A stretch of DNA of 64,000 nt from Gilvimarinus gilvus (GCF_030518155.1 NZ_JAULRU010000823.1:62001-126000), one strand, 5' to 3'. Counted from the first letter of the stretch, positions 1-9,328 are shown. Numbers and translations: made by a program. Notes: a model not told the origin generated them from the letters alone.

Positions 1-848
1 ATTAGAGCCTCCTGAATATTGTAGAACTCAATATAACCAACCCCTGTCAAGATTACCGTTAACAACATAGGTCCAATGTAAGGCGCAAAATTTAGCATTG
101 TCGCCAGCGCTCCCCACAACAATGCATCGCGCACGCCCAATGCGTATAGAACGGCCGCAGTACATATACCTAAAAGAATGTTAATGAGTGAAATCACTAG
201 AACATACCGGGACACATCGTTTTGAATTGCGCTAAATACTGAGACTATTGTTTTCTTCTTAGACATGGTTTTCTGAAAGCTGACCGTATTTCTAACCAGA
301 TCCTCACCAAAGGATAAAAAGAAATAGGTAATGACAACAATGGCACCTAGCTGTATCGCAAATATCACAGTCGTCTCAGCGAGCAGTGCAATGAGGCTAT
401 CTACCGAGGCATCTACGGCGCCCCCCATAGCGCCAGAAGCACTATCAGTTTCTGCCGTTGCACCACCCCTGATAGCGGCCAGCGGCTCTGCCACACCATT
501 TACTTCGGATTTCAAGCGGTGAAGTATGTACGGAACTGTCTGTAGCCAGCGACTGGCCGGCTCCACAAGCAAGTTAATAACATAGGTTACCAAGGTGAGT
601 AGGGCGCCAATTACCAACACCGAACCTATGGGTTTAGGCACCTTTACGAGCTGAAGGCCTTTTACTAATGGACTGCAGAAAAGTGCGACGAAACCCGCGA
701 CAAATACCGGCACAAGAAGGGATTTAGCGAAATATACGGTATACACAATGGCAAAAAACATTAGAACGTTAATTGCATAGCGCGCGTCACTTCTATCTAC
801 CGTTGAAATCCACGCCGTCTTCACTTTGCTGGTCATTGATGTATCCAT
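1..848 (-). CDS. AI-2E family transporter (partial, C-terminus beyond left edge)
   Basis: The reading frame opens with ATG at 848 and is still open at base 1, giving about 282 residues. Translation shows two hydrophobic segments near the N-terminus (residues about 25-75), a soluble middle part (about 100-145), then further membrane segments, and a stretch rich in Asn-Phe-Ala-Pro-Tyr-Ile-Gly-Pro near the cut end, which is typical of the AI-2E/PerM exporter family. Members are 340-370 residues long, so roughly 70 are missing. Substrates vary (autoinducer-2, ions) and cannot be told here. No strong ribosome site precedes 848; a second Met lies four codons in. It is divergent from the BON gene. 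Confidence 0.8.
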   Translation of the reverse strand, partial: MDTSMTSKVKTAWISTVDRSDARYAINVLMFFAIVYTVYFAKSLLVPVFVAGFVALFCSPLVKGLQLVKVPKPIGSVLVIGALLTLVTYVINLLVEPASRWLQTVPYILHRLKSEVNGVAEPLAAIRGGATAETDSASGAMGGAVDASVDSLIALLAETTVIFAIQLGAIVVITYFFLSFGEDLVRNTVSFQKTMSKKKTIVSVFSAIQNDVSRYVLVISLINILLGICTAAVLYALGVRDALLWGALATMLNFAPYIGPMLLTVILTGVGYIEFYNIQEAL

Positions 849-1143
849 TTTTGAGTTAAAGAAAGTGTGCCTCAGGCTTGATACCCGAACATCCATTTGT
901 CGAAAGCGATTTTCATACCAATAGTATGAACGCCACCTAATACGCACTTGCTATGCCCCAATAGCTGAATCTACTTATAGCTTTTACAGTCCAATTGAAA
1001 AATTTTCAGAATAATCGCTATTTTGAGCACAATCTTTGAGTGGTAAATCCGCTACAGGCCGCGCGACACCGGAAACTATGATTGTTGGCACAATTCCAGC
1101 TACGCACCCACCGTATTGGTTTTAACATTTAAGGAGAAACCCT
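849..1143. other. Intergenic region between AI-2E transporter and BON gene
   Basis: This 295-base, AT-rich stretch must hold the promoters for both flanking genes. A GG-N10-GC pair near 1086-1100 resembles a sigma-54 site only weakly. The Shine-Dalgarno for the next gene (AAGGAG, about 1130-1135) sits at its right end. I see no coding signal. Confidence 0.5.
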
Positions 1144-1797
1144 ATGAAGCTTCCAACCAAAAAGACGTTACTCGCAACAACATCGGCCGCCTTCGTAACG
1201 GCCTCAATGGCAGCTCCTTCGGTACTGGCGGAGGAGCAACAGTACGAGAAGAAACGTACAGCCGAACAATATTGGTCGGAGTTCAAACAGGATGCAGAAC
1301 AGAACTGGGACACAACAAAAGTGGCATTCCGCGACGGCTGGGTAGAAGGAAAGTTGGAAACGGCTATCGTCATGAATGAACACTTAAACCCTTTCCAGAT
1401 TGACCTTAAAGTCGACGGTAACGTTGCTACGCTAAGTGGCGACGTCTCCAGCGCTATCGAACGCGAGCTTGCAAGCAACATTGCGCTCGGCATTGAAGGT
1501 ATTGATGAAGTCAACAACAAGCTCAAGGTTGTAGACGACATCAAACCCGAAGCGAAAGAAGAAGGTCGCGACTTTGCTCAGTACGTGGAGGACCTAAGTA
1601 CCACCGCCGCCATTAAAACAGAGCTGGTAAGTTCATCGAACATCAGTGGTCTCGATATCAATGTTGACACCTTCCGCGATGAAGTCACTCTGGAAGGTAC
1701 AGTAGATTCAGAGGCAGAGAAAGAGCTAGTGGAAGCGATCGTGAAAAAACGCGAAGGCGTTGCTTCGGTCGATAACCAGCTGCAGGTTCAGTCATAA
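1144..1797 (+). CDS. BON-domain periplasmic protein (OsmY-like)
   Basis: A 217-residue protein with a Sec signal peptide (residues 1-29, cleavage likely after SVLA) and two BON domains. The first spans about 75-135 and the second about 155-217, each with the small-residue/valine pattern and the Gly that mark the fold. BON domains bind phospholipid or envelope structures; the E. coli relative OsmY is an osmotic-stress periplasmic protein and chaperone. The start is fixed by AAGGAG seven bases upstream. The ferritin-like gene follows after 60 bases, so the two may be co-transcribed as stress proteins. Family assignment is firm; exact role is inferred. Confidence 0.88.
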   Translation: MKLPTKKTLLATTSAAFVTASMAAPSVLAEEQQYEKKRTAEQYWSEFKQDAEQNWDTTKVAFRDGWVEGKLETAIVMNEHLNPFQIDLKVDGNVATLSGDVSSAIERELASNIALGIEGIDEVNNKLKVVDDIKPEAKEEGRDFAQYVEDLSTTAAIKTELVSSSNISGLDINVDTFRDEVTLEGTVDSEAEKELVEAIVKKREGVASVDNQLQVQS

Positions 1798-1857
1798 ACC
1801 TCGCGTTGCGTCGGTTTATCTGCCACCACTGATTGCGAAACAGGAGACATTTTTAGT

Positions 1858-2400
1858 ATGAAAAGTACAGCGTTTATTCACGACCTACAAACCCGAAAAC
1901 AGCAAGCCAAGCAACACATGATGCGCGGCGCAGTCACAGAAGACTACACCAGCGATAGAGAAGTCATTGTTAAAATGCTCAACGAGGCGCTGGCAACCGA
2001 ACTGATTTGCGTGTTGCGCTACAAAGTACACCATTACACAGCCAACGGACGCGGTGCTCGCGATGCTGCCGCGGAGTTTCTGGAGCACGCACAAGAGGAA
2101 CAAATACACGCCGACAAACTTGCCGAGCGTATTTCACAACTCGGGGCAGAGCCTGAAATGAACCCAGCTGTTCTCACTGAGCGTGCACACAGCGAGTACC
2201 ACAGCGGTGGCGACACCGTCGAAATGCTAAAAGAAGACCTGGTCGCCGAGCGTATAGCCATTAGCAGCTATCGTGAAATGATCCAGTTTATTGGCGATAA
2301 GGACCCAACCACTCGCCGGCTTCTTGAGGACCTGCTGGCTCAAGAGGAGGAGCATGCCGACGATTTGGTTGAGCTTTTAGAGCATATCGATGCTCAATAG
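1858..2400 (+). CDS. Ferritin-like diiron protein (bacterioferritin-type)
   Basis: A 180-residue four-helix protein. Glu/His metal-ligand patterns sit in four helices: Glu in ATELICVLRY, EEQIHAD, VAERIAISSYREM and EEEHADDL. That is the usual ferroxidase arrangement of bacterioferritins and Dps-like ferritins, so it probably binds and oxidises Fe(II), either storing it or removing it under peroxide stress. The N-terminal 25 residues are an extra tail compared with classical bacterioferritin. No obvious haem-ligand methionine can be assigned. An upstream AGGAGA (about 1842-1847) lies 10 bases before the ATG. It follows the BON gene closely. Confidence 0.82.
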   Translation: MKSTAFIHDLQTRKQQAKQHMMRGAVTEDYTSDREVIVKMLNEALATELICVLRYKVHHYTANGRGARDAAAEFLEHAQEEQIHADKLAERISQLGAEPEMNPAVLTERAHSEYHSGGDTVEMLKEDLVAERIAISSYREMIQFIGDKDPTTRRLLEDLLAQEEEHADDLVELLEHIDAQ

Positions 2401-2435
2401 CACTCGCGCGCGAGGCGCCCAGTGGCCACTGTGAG

Positions 2436-2594
2436 CTAGCAGGCTGCTGAAAAACCCCATGCATGCTCAGCGTAGCCTGAAGCGTGCAGATGTTGTGTCT
2501 TGTCTCGACGGACAGGATGGTTCCCTTTGCTAGAGGCAAGGCGCAGCAGATGTGCGTTTCAGGCCACGCCCTGCGGGGCTTTCAACAGCTTGCC
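2436..2594 (-). repeat. MITE-like dispersed repeat, copy A (about 160 bp)
   Basis: It begins with a CTAGCAGGCTG-type end followed by CTGAAAAACCCC, then runs through a segment that is the reverse complement, with few changes, of bases about 21808-21959. No transposase gene is inside. The element ends three bases before the stop codon of the XRE-type regulator on the minus strand. Confidence 0.8.
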
Positions 2595-2597
2595 AGG

Positions 2598-3266
2598 TCA
2601 CTGGCTGGCGGCGGCGTCTTTCGCGTCATTGATAGCCTGAACCAGAAACTTAGGCTGATCAGTTCCCAATCTAACGCTGGCACCACTGCTCAGCGCTAGC
2701 TCCACGCCAAGCATTCCAGACACATTATAAATCCAGCCTGTACCATAGGCATGAATGCCAATGCCCATCCACCACGGGTTCTTAACAGCGCGGCAAGCAT
2801 CGATATCGGACAGGGGTAATCGCTTCCTTATTAACCCTGGACCAAAGTACCAGACAATTTCCTGTTCATTAACCGCAATAGTCATTGAACTAAAGACAAT
2901 ACCCACACCCGTAAAAACCAGCCCTAGCGCGATAAGAACAGCACCCGGTATCACAGCGCCTGCATCGCGCAGAGCCATTATAATTGCCAGCACCATGGGT
3001 AAAATGACGAGCACCACCAACCCCCATTGCCGATGACAATAAGTCTGATAACCACCGGCACGCCACACCAGAGATTCCGCTGGCACTTCAAATACTGCCG
3101 CCAATGCTCGCACCGTCTCTTGTGAGCCTGTGCCTGCGGCCTCCAGCCTTTGTACGGTGCGCAAGCCAAGGCCCGCCGCCTCGGCCAACTGCTCTTGCGA
3201 CCACATACGCTCGGCACGCATCCTTTTAACCACTGTGGATTTAACTTTCATATCTTTCGCTTGCAT
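2598..3266 (-). CDS. XRE-type helix-turn-helix regulator with membrane domain
   Basis: A 222-residue protein. Residues about 10-65 form an HTH_3/XRE domain (SQEQLAEAAGLGLRTVQRLE). Two hydrophobic segments follow (about 82-100 and 105-130), then a C-terminal soluble part resembling a PH-like membrane-associated domain. A DNA-binding head on a membrane tail suggests a membrane-tethered regulator or anti-factor; the target is unknown. GGAG lies eight bases before the ATG at 3266. Its stop codon lies directly beside repeat copy A, so the tail may have been altered by that insertion. Confidence 0.72.
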   Translation of the reverse strand: MQAKDMKVKSTVVKRMRAERMWSQEQLAEAAGLGLRTVQRLEAAGTGSQETVRALAAVFEVPAESLVWRAGGYQTYCHRQWGLVVLVILPMVLAIIMALRDAGAVIPGAVLIALGLVFTGVGIVFSSMTIAVNEQEIVWYFGPGLIRKRLPLSDIDACRAVKNPWWMGIGIHAYGTGWIYNVSGMLGVELALSSGASVRLGTDQPKFLVQAINDAKDAAASQ

Positions 3267-3475
3267 GTTCGGATCTCCGTTCGCTTGATTTACCCCAAGC
3301 TAAGCGAAGATGCATAAATTGCGTTACGCCAATCACCCGCCAGCTTTACGCCAACGCCCTAAATAGCTGATTTTATTTTATTTTTCTTGAAAAACAAGGT
3401 ACACGCATACCTACGTAATAAGCGCTTAAGGTCTTACTAAAGCCTACCGTCTCCGCACTCAAAATAAAGTAAAAC

Positions 3476-3877
3476 TCAATAACTGTCGGGCTCACCCGCA
3501 AAGCACTTCGCGTGCACAGCCTGTCGCTCCCATTGAGCTTCCCGCTTAATGAAAATATGCGCATCCGGAGCCTTTGTAATATCGTCATCCAGGCAGCCCG
3601 CAGGCAACATCACCAAACCCGATTCATCCAGTACCATAGGGACTGGCGAACCACACTGCGAGCAGAAACAACGCACATGTAGACTGTTCGGTACCTGATA
3701 GAATACCCGTAGCGACTCCCCCGCCAACCAGTGTATATCCGCACTTGCCACGAAAAGATTAGCGGCCGCTGCCGAACCACTGCCCTTTTTACAATAGATG
3801 CAGTGGCACAAATAAAAGCTTTGTATATCGCCGGTAATTACAAACTTAACGTCACCACACAAACAGCTGCCTTTCAT
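3476..3877 (-). CDS. GFA/CENP-V-domain zinc protein
   Basis: A 133-residue protein of the GFA family (glutathione-dependent formaldehyde-activating enzyme-like). The cysteine motifs are all present: CLCGDVKF at the N-terminus, CHCIYC at about 24-29 and CSQCGS at about 72-77. They would bind two zinc ions. Most family members of this length have no proven activity; binding of glutathione adducts is possible. It stands alone between intergenic regions of about 200 bases on each side. Confidence 0.85.
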   Translation of the reverse strand: MKGSCLCGDVKFVITGDIQSFYLCHCIYCKKGSGSAAAANLFVASADIHWLAGESLRVFYQVPNSLHVRCFCSQCGSPVPMVLDESGLVMLPAGCLDDDITKAPDAHIFIKREAQWERQAVHAKCFAGEPDSY

Positions 3878-4060
3878 TTATACCTCTTTCACAATGATTT
3901 GTATTCGGGAATATGCCTCTTTTCGAGCCCGCCCATCAGCTTAGCAAGCGATCACATCAGCAACCTCCAAAAGCAAATTGAATGGCGGCACCTTTCCCCC
4001 ATGCATCGGGCCTGCTACGCTCTCTGGCTTATGTGACGTAACCGGCCGGAGCTAAATAGT

Positions 4061-5131
4061 ATGACATTGTTACTGCTTTACATTACCTTGGCGCTCGGGG
4101 TTTCATTTCTCTGTTCTGTGGCTGAAGCTGTTCTCTTAAGTGTGACCTCGGCTTATTCATCACTGCTGGAGCAAAGCGGCAAGCGCTCCGGAAGTCTCCT
4201 GGCCTCACTCACCCGGGATGTAGAACGCCCCCTGGCAGCAATACTCACCCTCAACACAATTGCTCATACCATAGGCGCCGCAGGCGCTGGCGCACAAGCG
4301 ACTGTAGTATTTGGCAGTGCCTATCTCGGCTTATTCTCGGCAATACTCACATTGCTCATTCTGGTACTTTCAGAAATCATCCCGAAGACGCTGGGTGCCT
4401 ACTACTGGCGTACATTGGCACCGGCTACCGCTTATAGCTTGCACTACCTTATCAAAGTGTTATCGCCTTTTATTCGACTTTCCGAATTACTCACTAAACT
4501 GATAACGCGCGGCGAGCGCAGTGGCTCAGGCCTGAATCGACAGGAGCTGGCGATAGCGGCCGACATTAGTAGTGCCGAGGGGCATTTGGACGAAAACGAG
4601 AGCGAAGTCGTAAAGAACCTTTTGTCACTACGCCATACCACCATCCGTGAGGCCATGACGCCACGCACAGTGCTTTTCACCGAGGATGCCGACAGTACGA
4701 TCGGCGAAGCTTTTAGTCGCCACAACACCATGCCATTTTCCCGTATCCCTATATACGAACGAGAAAGCGATAATATCAGCGGAGTTGTGCTTCTAAACGA
4801 TTTACTTCTGGCTCAGGCAAGGGGGGAGACACACCATAAAGTTGGTCAATATAAGCGCGAATTACCGGCGCTTCTCGATGCCATGCCGCTAACTCAAGCA
4901 CTCGAGGAGTTTTTACGACAAAAAACTCATATGATTTTAGTCGTCACCGAATTTGGCGACATTCAGGGTGTGATTACGCTCGAAGACGTACTTGAAACCT
5001 TGCTGGGCCGGGAAATTGTGGATGAGAGCGATAAGGCCCGAGATATGCAGGAGCTTGCACGCCGTCACTGGCAAAGACAAGCGCGCCGAGCACAACAACA
5101 AAATGGGCATATAGAAAACGCCAGCGAATAA
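4061..5131 (+). CDS. CNNM/DUF21 membrane protein with CBS pair
   Basis: A 356-residue protein. The DUF21 (CNNM) membrane domain covers about residues 1-150 with three to four helices. A CBS pair follows (about 185-315), with AMTPRTVLF at its start and GVITLEDVLETLLG at its end. The C-terminal CorC_HlyC domain found in longer relatives is absent; the tail is short, basic and Gln-rich. CNNM proteins move Mg2+ or Na+ or sense Mg/ATP through the CBS pair. CGGAG ten bases upstream supports the start. It is a single gene. Confidence 0.85.
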   Translation: MTLLLLYITLALGVSFLCSVAEAVLLSVTSAYSSLLEQSGKRSGSLLASLTRDVERPLAAILTLNTIAHTIGAAGAGAQATVVFGSAYLGLFSAILTLLILVLSEIIPKTLGAYYWRTLAPATAYSLHYLIKVLSPFIRLSELLTKLITRGERSGSGLNRQELAIAADISSAEGHLDENESEVVKNLLSLRHTTIREAMTPRTVLFTEDADSTIGEAFSRHNTMPFSRIPIYERESDNISGVVLLNDLLLAQARGETHHKVGQYKRELPALLDAMPLTQALEEFLRQKTHMILVVTEFGDIQGVITLEDVLETLLGREIVDESDKARDMQELARRHWQRQARRAQQQNGHIENASE

Positions 5132-5205
5132 GCAGGCAATCAAATAAATGTATCTTTGATTGCCTCATAACTGTCGGTTTCAGCAGGCACAAAAACGCAT
5201 TTGTA

Positions 5206-5289
5206 CTAGCAGGCCGTTGAAAAACCCCTAGCGCACCCAGGCTTTCAGGCTACGCTGAGCATGCATGAGGTTTTTCAACAGCGTGTTAG
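5206..5289. repeat. MITE-like dispersed repeat, copy B (about 84 bp)
   Basis: A short version made mainly of the two ends: CTAGCAGGCCGTTGAAAAACC at the left and the inverted end GGTTTTTCAACAGCGTGTTAG at the right, with a GAGCATGCATG core. The right end contains the TTA that is the stop codon (TAA) of the minus-strand sugar isomerase-like gene. The ends can pair into a hairpin of about 20 bp. Confidence 0.8.
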
Positions 5290-6152
5290 TTAGAGACGCC
5301 TTTATTTTCAGCTTCTAAGGCTTTTAGGTAATCAATACTCTGAGGAATTTGCTCCATAACCCGTGAAGATTCATCCTCCAGAAACATATAGTGAATACCC
5401 TGTAGCTTCGCCTCCTTTACCGCACTAGCAATCCCAACATCACCAGCACCAAGTACGACATTAGTTTCGACATCGGCGTGCCCAGTAGATGAGTTTGGCG
5501 TCCCTTTTTCACGATCTTTAAGGTGCAAAGACGTAAAAATTCCTGGGTATTTCTGTAACAGCTCAACCGGCTCTACACCAGCGTGCTTAATCCAGTACAC
5601 ATCCATCTGGAATTTCGCATGTTTTGTATGTTGGACCATATAATCAAATACAGTGCCATCTTGATAAGGCAAAAATTCGTATCCGTGAGCATGGTATTGC
5701 AACGTAATACCGTTCTCCTCCAACAATTTGCCTGCGCTATTTAACACTGCTACTGCCTCTTTAGCATCCTCAATGGAAAATGGGCGATTTTCACCATGTG
5801 GAATCCAGTAGAAAGTAGCGTAATCGGCCGAAAAATATTTGGCTTTGTAGACAGCCGCAATTGGGTTATCCCTTAACTCCGCATAGTTTGTATCAACACT
5901 GACAATTTTTAGCTGATTTTTGGCAAGTTCCGCCTTGTACTCATCCAACGGCATACCATTTAGCATGCTACCACCTTCAACGGCGTGCAGCCCCCAATCG
6001 CTAATCTGGGAAAATGCCAATGGCATATCCTCTTCCATTTGGTGGCGTAAGCTGTACAACTGCAAGCCATACTCATGAGCGAAGACGGGCATGCTGCTGA
6101 GAGACCCCGCACAAATGGCGGCACATACAATTGTGTTTATTATTTTATTCAT
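5286..6152 (-). CDS. Exported sugar phosphate isomerase/epimerase-like protein (AP endonuclease 2 TIM barrel)
   Basis: A 288-residue protein with an N-terminal Sec signal (residues 1-25, ending in VFAHEYG) followed by a xylose isomerase-like TIM barrel. Conserved Glu/His/Asp metal ligands can be seen in YHAHGYEF, QMDVYWIKHAG and SLHLKDRE. The family isomerises or epimerises sugars; a secreted member in a polysaccharide degrader fits a role in sugar uptake, but the substrate is unknown. I chose ATG at 6152 because GAGGT lies five bases upstream; an ATG-like frame five codons further up would spoil the signal peptide. The stop lies inside repeat copy B. Confidence 0.8.
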   Translation of the reverse strand: MNKIINTIVCAAICAGSLSSMPVFAHEYGLQLYSLRHQMEEDMPLAFSQISDWGLHAVEGGSMLNGMPLDEYKAELAKNQLKIVSVDTNYAELRDNPIAAVYKAKYFSADYATFYWIPHGENRPFSIEDAKEAVAVLNSAGKLLEENGITLQYHAHGYEFLPYQDGTVFDYMVQHTKHAKFQMDVYWIKHAGVEPVELLQKYPGIFTSLHLKDREKGTPNSSTGHADVETNVVLGAGDVGIASAVKEAKLQGIHYMFLEDESSRVMEQIPQSIDYLKALEAENKGVSN

Positions 6153-6310
6153 AGCTACCTCGAACAATGATTGACAATTTTATTTGCACAACGAATATAC
6201 GCCAATTTCAAAATGGTTAATTCAACTTTGACAATATATTTACTCTTGTTAACAAATTATGAGTGAATTACCGATTGAGCACTGTCGTCAACTCGATCAA
6301 ATTGAGGCCG

Positions 6311-7573
6311 TTATGGCTGGCTAAAAAACCTACTGTGAACCTCTCTTAGGGTTTCAATGTCCGGCGCATAGCTCATAGATTGCTCGGCTCTTGCCATAGC
6401 TGTTCTCGCCATGGCGCCAGCGGATTGGTTAAACTGATCGCCATAGACGCTCAAGGCAGCAAGGGATTTTTGTACACGAATCTGAACTTCGATTAAGCCC
6501 GCACCATCGCGTGCAATGGGCGAAAAGAAATCCACGAAAAGTTCGTTAACATCGATACGAGGAACCCATACATAGGGGTAGGGAACATCTACATCACTAA
6601 CGTCATCCGGCGTAACGCGCCACTTGCTAATAAGACGAACACCACGGCCAAGAATCTCAATAGCTGTGCCGGGATCATTAATGCCCGGTGAAAGAGCGCG
6701 CGAAGCAATTTCGGCCATGACTAACAAACCAAAGCGCGGGTCCTGATCAAACGAGCGTGTATCACCTATAGTGATCGCGTTTTGTAGTTTGGCGCATTCT
6801 TCCTGATTGCAACTTTTACTGGCGTAAAGTATTGGCCGCTGATCGTGCACAAAACTGCCCGGCAGACAAACCACATAGAGCTTTACTTCGTGTTCCTTCG
6901 CCCAACTGTTCAACGCCTGTATGTCAATATGCTGTATATAGCCAATTTCTGTGGCGGTGATGGCGTAAGCGCCCTTCGGAACATCCGCTAATCGGTCGAG
7001 CCGATTTGCATCGAGCCATGGGTGCTTGCCGCGCCGCACGATTGCGGAGCAGGCCGCCACTTCTACCTGTTCCGCAATTTCGCTGACGCGGCTTAAACGG
7101 GCCAAATGATTAATCCAAAGCAGTATGGTGCCAACAATGAGCACCACCACAGCAATGGTTACGATAAACAAAACAATGCGCCCCTGCTCGCCATAGAGCC
7201 CACTACTGAGCGCAATAATTCCCACCAGAGAGAATACAAATGAACCGACAAACGTCGCCAGTGCATTTTGTGTGGTTGAATCCTCCATCATCAGGCGAGT
7301 TGCCCGCGGCGTTAGATTATTGGCCGCCGCACTATGGGCAGATACCATAACGCTTAAGGAGAAAGTCGTTACAGCCAGCATGCTAGAGGCAAGAATTGAA
7401 AGAATCTTGTCGACCGCTTCAGCGCCGATCAAACCAGAGAATGAGGCGGGTATTACACCTTTCAATGCAATCGCAACCAAAGCGGTCAATACAGCTAAAA
7501 TGGCGAACGCTAAAGTCCGCATCCATAGCGCGCGACTTAATTGCAATAACTTCCAGCCCAACTTTGTAAGCAT
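6311..7573 (-). CDS. DUF2254 membrane protein
   Basis: A 420-residue protein with four predicted N-terminal transmembrane helices (about 15-37, 57-80, 103-125, 132-155) and a soluble C-terminal region of about 260 residues. The helix pattern and the AEIASRALSPGINDPGTA stretch mark DUF2254. No enzymatic or transport role is established for the family. AGGA lies about ten bases upstream of the ATG at 7573. The P-loop gene upstream ends 52 bases before it, so the two may be transcribed together. Confidence 0.82.
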   Translation of the reverse strand: MLTKLGWKLLQLSRALWMRTLAFAILAVLTALVAIALKGVIPASFSGLIGAEAVDKILSILASSMLAVTTFSLSVMVSAHSAAANNLTPRATRLMMEDSTTQNALATFVGSFVFSLVGIIALSSGLYGEQGRIVLFIVTIAVVVLIVGTILLWINHLARLSRVSEIAEQVEVAACSAIVRRGKHPWLDANRLDRLADVPKGAYAITATEIGYIQHIDIQALNSWAKEHEVKLYVVCLPGSFVHDQRPILYASKSCNQEECAKLQNAITIGDTRSFDQDPRFGLLVMAEIASRALSPGINDPGTAIEILGRGVRLISKWRVTPDDVSDVDVPYPYVWVPRIDVNELFVDFFSPIARDGAGLIEVQIRVQKSLAALSVYGDQFNQSAGAMARTAMARAEQSMSYAPDIETLREVHSRFFSQP

Positions 7574-7625
7574 CTGCGCTTTATCCTGTATTGTTTAACG
7601 GTTCCATTTCCACGCCTGTCAATTA

Positions 7626-8135
7626 TCACAGGCGCCGCAAAAAATCTTTAATATCGCGCCGGGATGTTAAATGATATACCTCTTTAACTGACTTAACCTC
7701 AGATATCATTTGGCGGTACTTAGGCGTCAGCTTTTTATGGCATATCCAAAGGACTTTGTAACTACTCAAGGTGCCTTTAATAATGGGGCTACCATCAGGC
7801 CATCCCTCAGGATTAACATACCACCCTTTAAGCAGGCGCTTCGTGATCCACCAACCATGCTGGCATATAGGAAGGTCCACATATATCAGTGTATCGGCCG
7901 CAGCAAAGCGCTCCCATGCCGATGCCACGCAGCCAAACCCGTCAATTACCCACCTGTCTTGCTTAAGTAAGTCTGAGTGGTTTTTGAGATAATCTGCATG
8001 GGGAACCTCTGCCCCGCCGCTCTGGTACTTCATTTTGTCAAGCGAGCGCAACGGCAGCCCCTTAGCGTCAGCCAGCGCTTTGGCAAGGGTCGACTTACCT
8101 CCACCCGCATTGCCAAATATTGCCACCTTTTTCAT
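7626..8135 (-). CDS. Small P-loop kinase (adenylate kinase/FlaR-like)
   Basis: A 169-residue P-loop protein with Walker A GNAGGGKST at residues 8-16. Its layout (Leu-Arg-Ser-Leu-Asp after the first helix, WVIDGFG for a second Asp, and a lid-like basic region) matches the adenylate kinase-related group often annotated as topology modulation protein FlaR. Likely a nucleotide or small-molecule kinase of unknown substrate. It is upstream of, and in the same direction as, the DUF2254 gene. Confidence 0.72.
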   Translation of the reverse strand: MKKVAIFGNAGGGKSTLAKALADAKGLPLRSLDKMKYQSGGAEVPHADYLKNHSDLLKQDRWVIDGFGCVASAWERFAAADTLIYVDLPICQHGWWITKRLLKGWYVNPEGWPDGSPIIKGTLSSYKVLWICHKKLTPKYRQMISEVKSVKEVYHLTSRRDIKDFLRRL

Positions 8136-8179
8136 ATTGAACTCCTATAGTTTCGTCAAACCCAAGAAGCAAATACGAA

Positions 8180-8202
8180 AAACCCGCCTCTCGGGCGGGT
8201 TT
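8180..8202 (-). terminator. Orphan terminator-like hairpin
   Basis: A nine-base stem (AAACCCGCC with GGCGGGTTT) and a five-base loop. The T-run follows on the minus strand, so it reads as a minus-strand terminator, 45 bases upstream of the P-loop gene start. No minus-strand gene ends close to its right, so it could be an attenuator of the P-loop/DUF2254 pair. Confidence 0.55.
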
Positions 8203-8493
8203 GAAATACTCAATACATATCAAAACCCACCAACCCTAAGGGATGATGGTAATAATTTTAGAGGTTCTACGTTCTGAGTATTGAGTCATAGCCAAATCAT
8301 TGCCCATACCGTACGGGATGTCAACTTGGTCTGCAGTACGGGCACGTCCCAGCGGGTGACTTGGCAACGTACCAGTCTCGGCTAGCAGACACTACCGATA
8401 GATCCCTTGAAAATAAACGAATTATATTTGAACCTTCCAGAGGTTGGCCTCGACTACCTAGGAAACACCACTTTGAATCTTAGGAGAACGACC

Positions 8494-9025
8494 ATGTATA
8501 AGCACTTAACCTTTTCCGCACTTACTCTGGCTTCACTTTCGGCTGCCGCCGACGACACTTTTTATATTCGCGACTTCGATAGTGTTATTTCGCAGGCGCG
8601 CGTGATGAACCCTTACAGCCCCTAGGTTCTCGGTGACTACGAAGCCCGATTTATTGGCAGCACCACCCCCCCAGAAAACAGTGGACATTCGACTGCGCAC
8701 AAAACTGGGATACTACAGTTCAGGCCAGAACCACAACATAGAAGTAACACGCGCCGTTGCAGCGGAAAGCTGTTTGAATATGGCAAACCAATTGCGCCTG
8801 AGCGGCAACAAAACATTAGCACTAAAGCTTACTATTCCTTCGGTAGGTGAAGTCAATCAAGAAACAGGTGCACTCGAATACTTGATCTACCATCATGACA
8901 ACGTTAACTCTGCTCAGCATATGGGCTTTAAGTGTGAGCTGGCTTTACCACCAGGTGCGGTCACGCAATTTGATGGGAACCCTAGCTGGACACCACAAGA
9001 ACCAAGCCAGCCTACCCGCCGATAA
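8494..9025 (+). pseudogene. Secreted protein gene with a frameshift at a C run
   Basis: ATG at 8494 has a good TAGGAG site eight bases upstream and opens with a signal peptide ending in SLSAAADD. After 43 codons this frame stops at TAG 8623-8625. A second frame, free of stops from 8609, continues to TAA at 9023-9025 with 130 further codons if read from GTG 8633. Removing one C from the CCCC run at 8619-8622 joins both into one protein of about 174 residues. I recognise no domain. It may be a true pseudogene, a phase-variable gene, or a sequencing error. Confidence 0.55.
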
Positions 9026-9169
9026 TAAGTTCGACAGACGTCACTTGCCGTCGCACGCTGCAAGTGGCGTTATTACGCTACCGAAAAACATCAGAAATAG
9101 AATTAAATATTCTGGCAATTTTTTCCCTCCTTCTACAGGGCCGAAAATTAACACAATAGCCTGAAAAAT

Positions 9170-9328
9170 CTACCGTTTCGCAATAATCCAGACAGCGTGA
9201 ACAATGCCCGGAATATAACCACACAGTGTCAGCAGTATGTTCAACCAGAACTGCAGGCCTATACCGACCTGCAGAAAAACGCCAACGGGTGGAAGTAAGA
9301 TTGACAGTACAACTCGTATTGCATCCAT
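9170..9328 (-). CDS. YqaE/Pmp3-family membrane peptide
   Basis: A 52-residue protein. It begins MDAIRVVLSILLPPVGVFLQ, has two hydrophobic helices, and contains the family motif LCGYIPGIVHAVWII. Pmp3/YqaE proteins are small inner-membrane proteins linked to salt and membrane stress; the precise role is unknown. AGAGG lies eight bases before the ATG at 9328. The gene is convergent with the frameshifted secreted-protein gene. Confidence 0.9.
   Translation of the reverse strand: MDAIRVVLSILLPPVGVFLQVGIGLQFWLNILLTLCGYIPGIVHAVWIIAKR

Noticed and set aside
1086-1100. Sigma-54-like TGGCAC with GC twelve bases on, upstream of the BON gene
   Set aside because: Only the GG and GC dinucleotides fit; the TTGC half is CAGC and no activator site is visible, so a call is not supported.
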